From assembly GCA_036937835.1 (NCBI GenBank), contig CM072869.1:11010001-11074000 (forward strand): a stretch of DNA of 64,000 nucleotides, in the 5' to 3' direction. The notes under the pieces were generated by a model that saw only the letters and a list, made by a program, of their open reading frames with translations, ran no database searches and had not been told where the DNA came from. Of this stretch, positions 63,579-64,000 are shown in pieces; position 1 is the first letter of the stretch; each line of letters starts with the position of its first letter. A program made the translations under genes and the position numbers. This DNA comes from Pampus argenteus. Lineage: Eukaryota > Chordata > Actinopteri > Scombriformes > Stromateidae.

Positions 63579-64000
63579 AGGAGTCCAGAGAAGGAGCTCC
63601 AAAGCAAATAGCTGAATAGAAGATCTTCACAGAAACCCTTTTCTTAACTGAGCAGACTCTTTACAAACAGTTTTCTTGTTGGCATACTTTTATGAAACTT
63701 GAATTAACTTATTTTCAGTAACTGGGATGAACTTTTTCTATTTCGAGCTCTTTTAGAGACTCGTTTCACCGCTGTGTTTTACCTTTTAATGAGATTTCTA
63801 TGGCAGCCTTTAAAATAATGAGACCCTTCTGCTGGTTTTGCCAACAGTTCATAGAGATCCTCTCATGTCCATCGGTTGGCTCCTTATTAAAGCAGCCAAT
63901 TTAAAACTGTGGTTGCACAGAAATGTAGATTTCCAGTAGGGTTATAAGTAATGAATTAAGGATATTTGTGGGTTTTTTTTTTAAACTTGAAAACATAAAT
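63579..64000 (+). other. st8sia2: Start of the st8sia2 3' untranslated region
   Basis: No canonical AATAAA is seen between the stop codon and the right edge, so the 3' end of the transcript most likely lies beyond the window. ST8SIA2 transcripts in vertebrates usually have long 3' untranslated regions. Confidence 0.6.

Noticed and set aside
63273..63602. 109-codon minus-strand open frame
   Set aside because: It is the antisense shadow of the last st8sia2 exon.

Overview
The window is vertebrate nuclear DNA. Genes are split by GT-AG introns into exons that each match one part of a known vertebrate protein, and the AT-rich non-coding DNA carries many CA/GT microsatellites. Several interspersed repeats have the wording I know from ray-finned fish genomes: the 'gattaatcgattaat' family, the 'agtggtggaagaagtactcagatc' family and the 'ggaatagttcgacattttgggaaat' family. 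I infer a teleost, probably a percomorph. No bacterial, plasmid or phage features are present.

Three complete protein-coding genes can be built from exon to exon. (1) On the minus strand at 14366-13198, a four-exon, 201-residue small GTPase of the RERG/RERGL branch of Ras, with a degenerate switch region and no CAAX box. (2) On the plus strand at 26068-51415, slco3a1 (OATP3A1), ten coding exons and 701 residues. (3) On the plus strand at 56283-63578, st8sia2 (polysialyltransferase STX), six coding exons and 376 residues. All intron phases agree and every reading frame closes at a natural stop. A fourth, partial coding exon may run off the left edge on the minus strand (1-72).

Layout: 1-13.1 kb is gene-poor apart from the edge candidate, with two or three old interspersed repeats and a perfect-looking hairpin at 11.56 kb. 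The RERG-like gene with a GC-box/TATA promoter occupies 12.5-14.5 kb. From 14.6 to 24.2 kb is intergenic. At 24.7-25.4 kb lies a 691-bp minisatellite with a clear higher-order structure (23-nt and 16-nt subunits making 39- and 62-nt periods), directly upstream of the slco3a1 promoter. slco3a1 fills 25.5-52.9 kb, with a 4.4-kb intron 1 and a 15.9-kb intron 2 that holds two conserved-looking non-coding blocks. The 52.9-55.9 kb gap contains three POU octamers, then st8sia2 runs to 63.6 kb.

The genes do not form one pathway. slco3a1 encodes a plasma-membrane organic-anion carrier and st8sia2 a Golgi enzyme that makes polysialic acid on NCAM. Their order is the point of interest. RERG-like - SLCO - ST8SIA repeats the order RERGL - SLCO1 cluster - ST8SIA1 that I know from human 12p12, while SLCO3A1 and ST8SIA2 are neighbours on human 15q26. 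The window therefore looks like one side of an ancient duplicated block, with a Ras-like member next to SLCO3A1 that I do not know from the mammalian side. I found no mobile operon, CRISPR array or other new molecular system.
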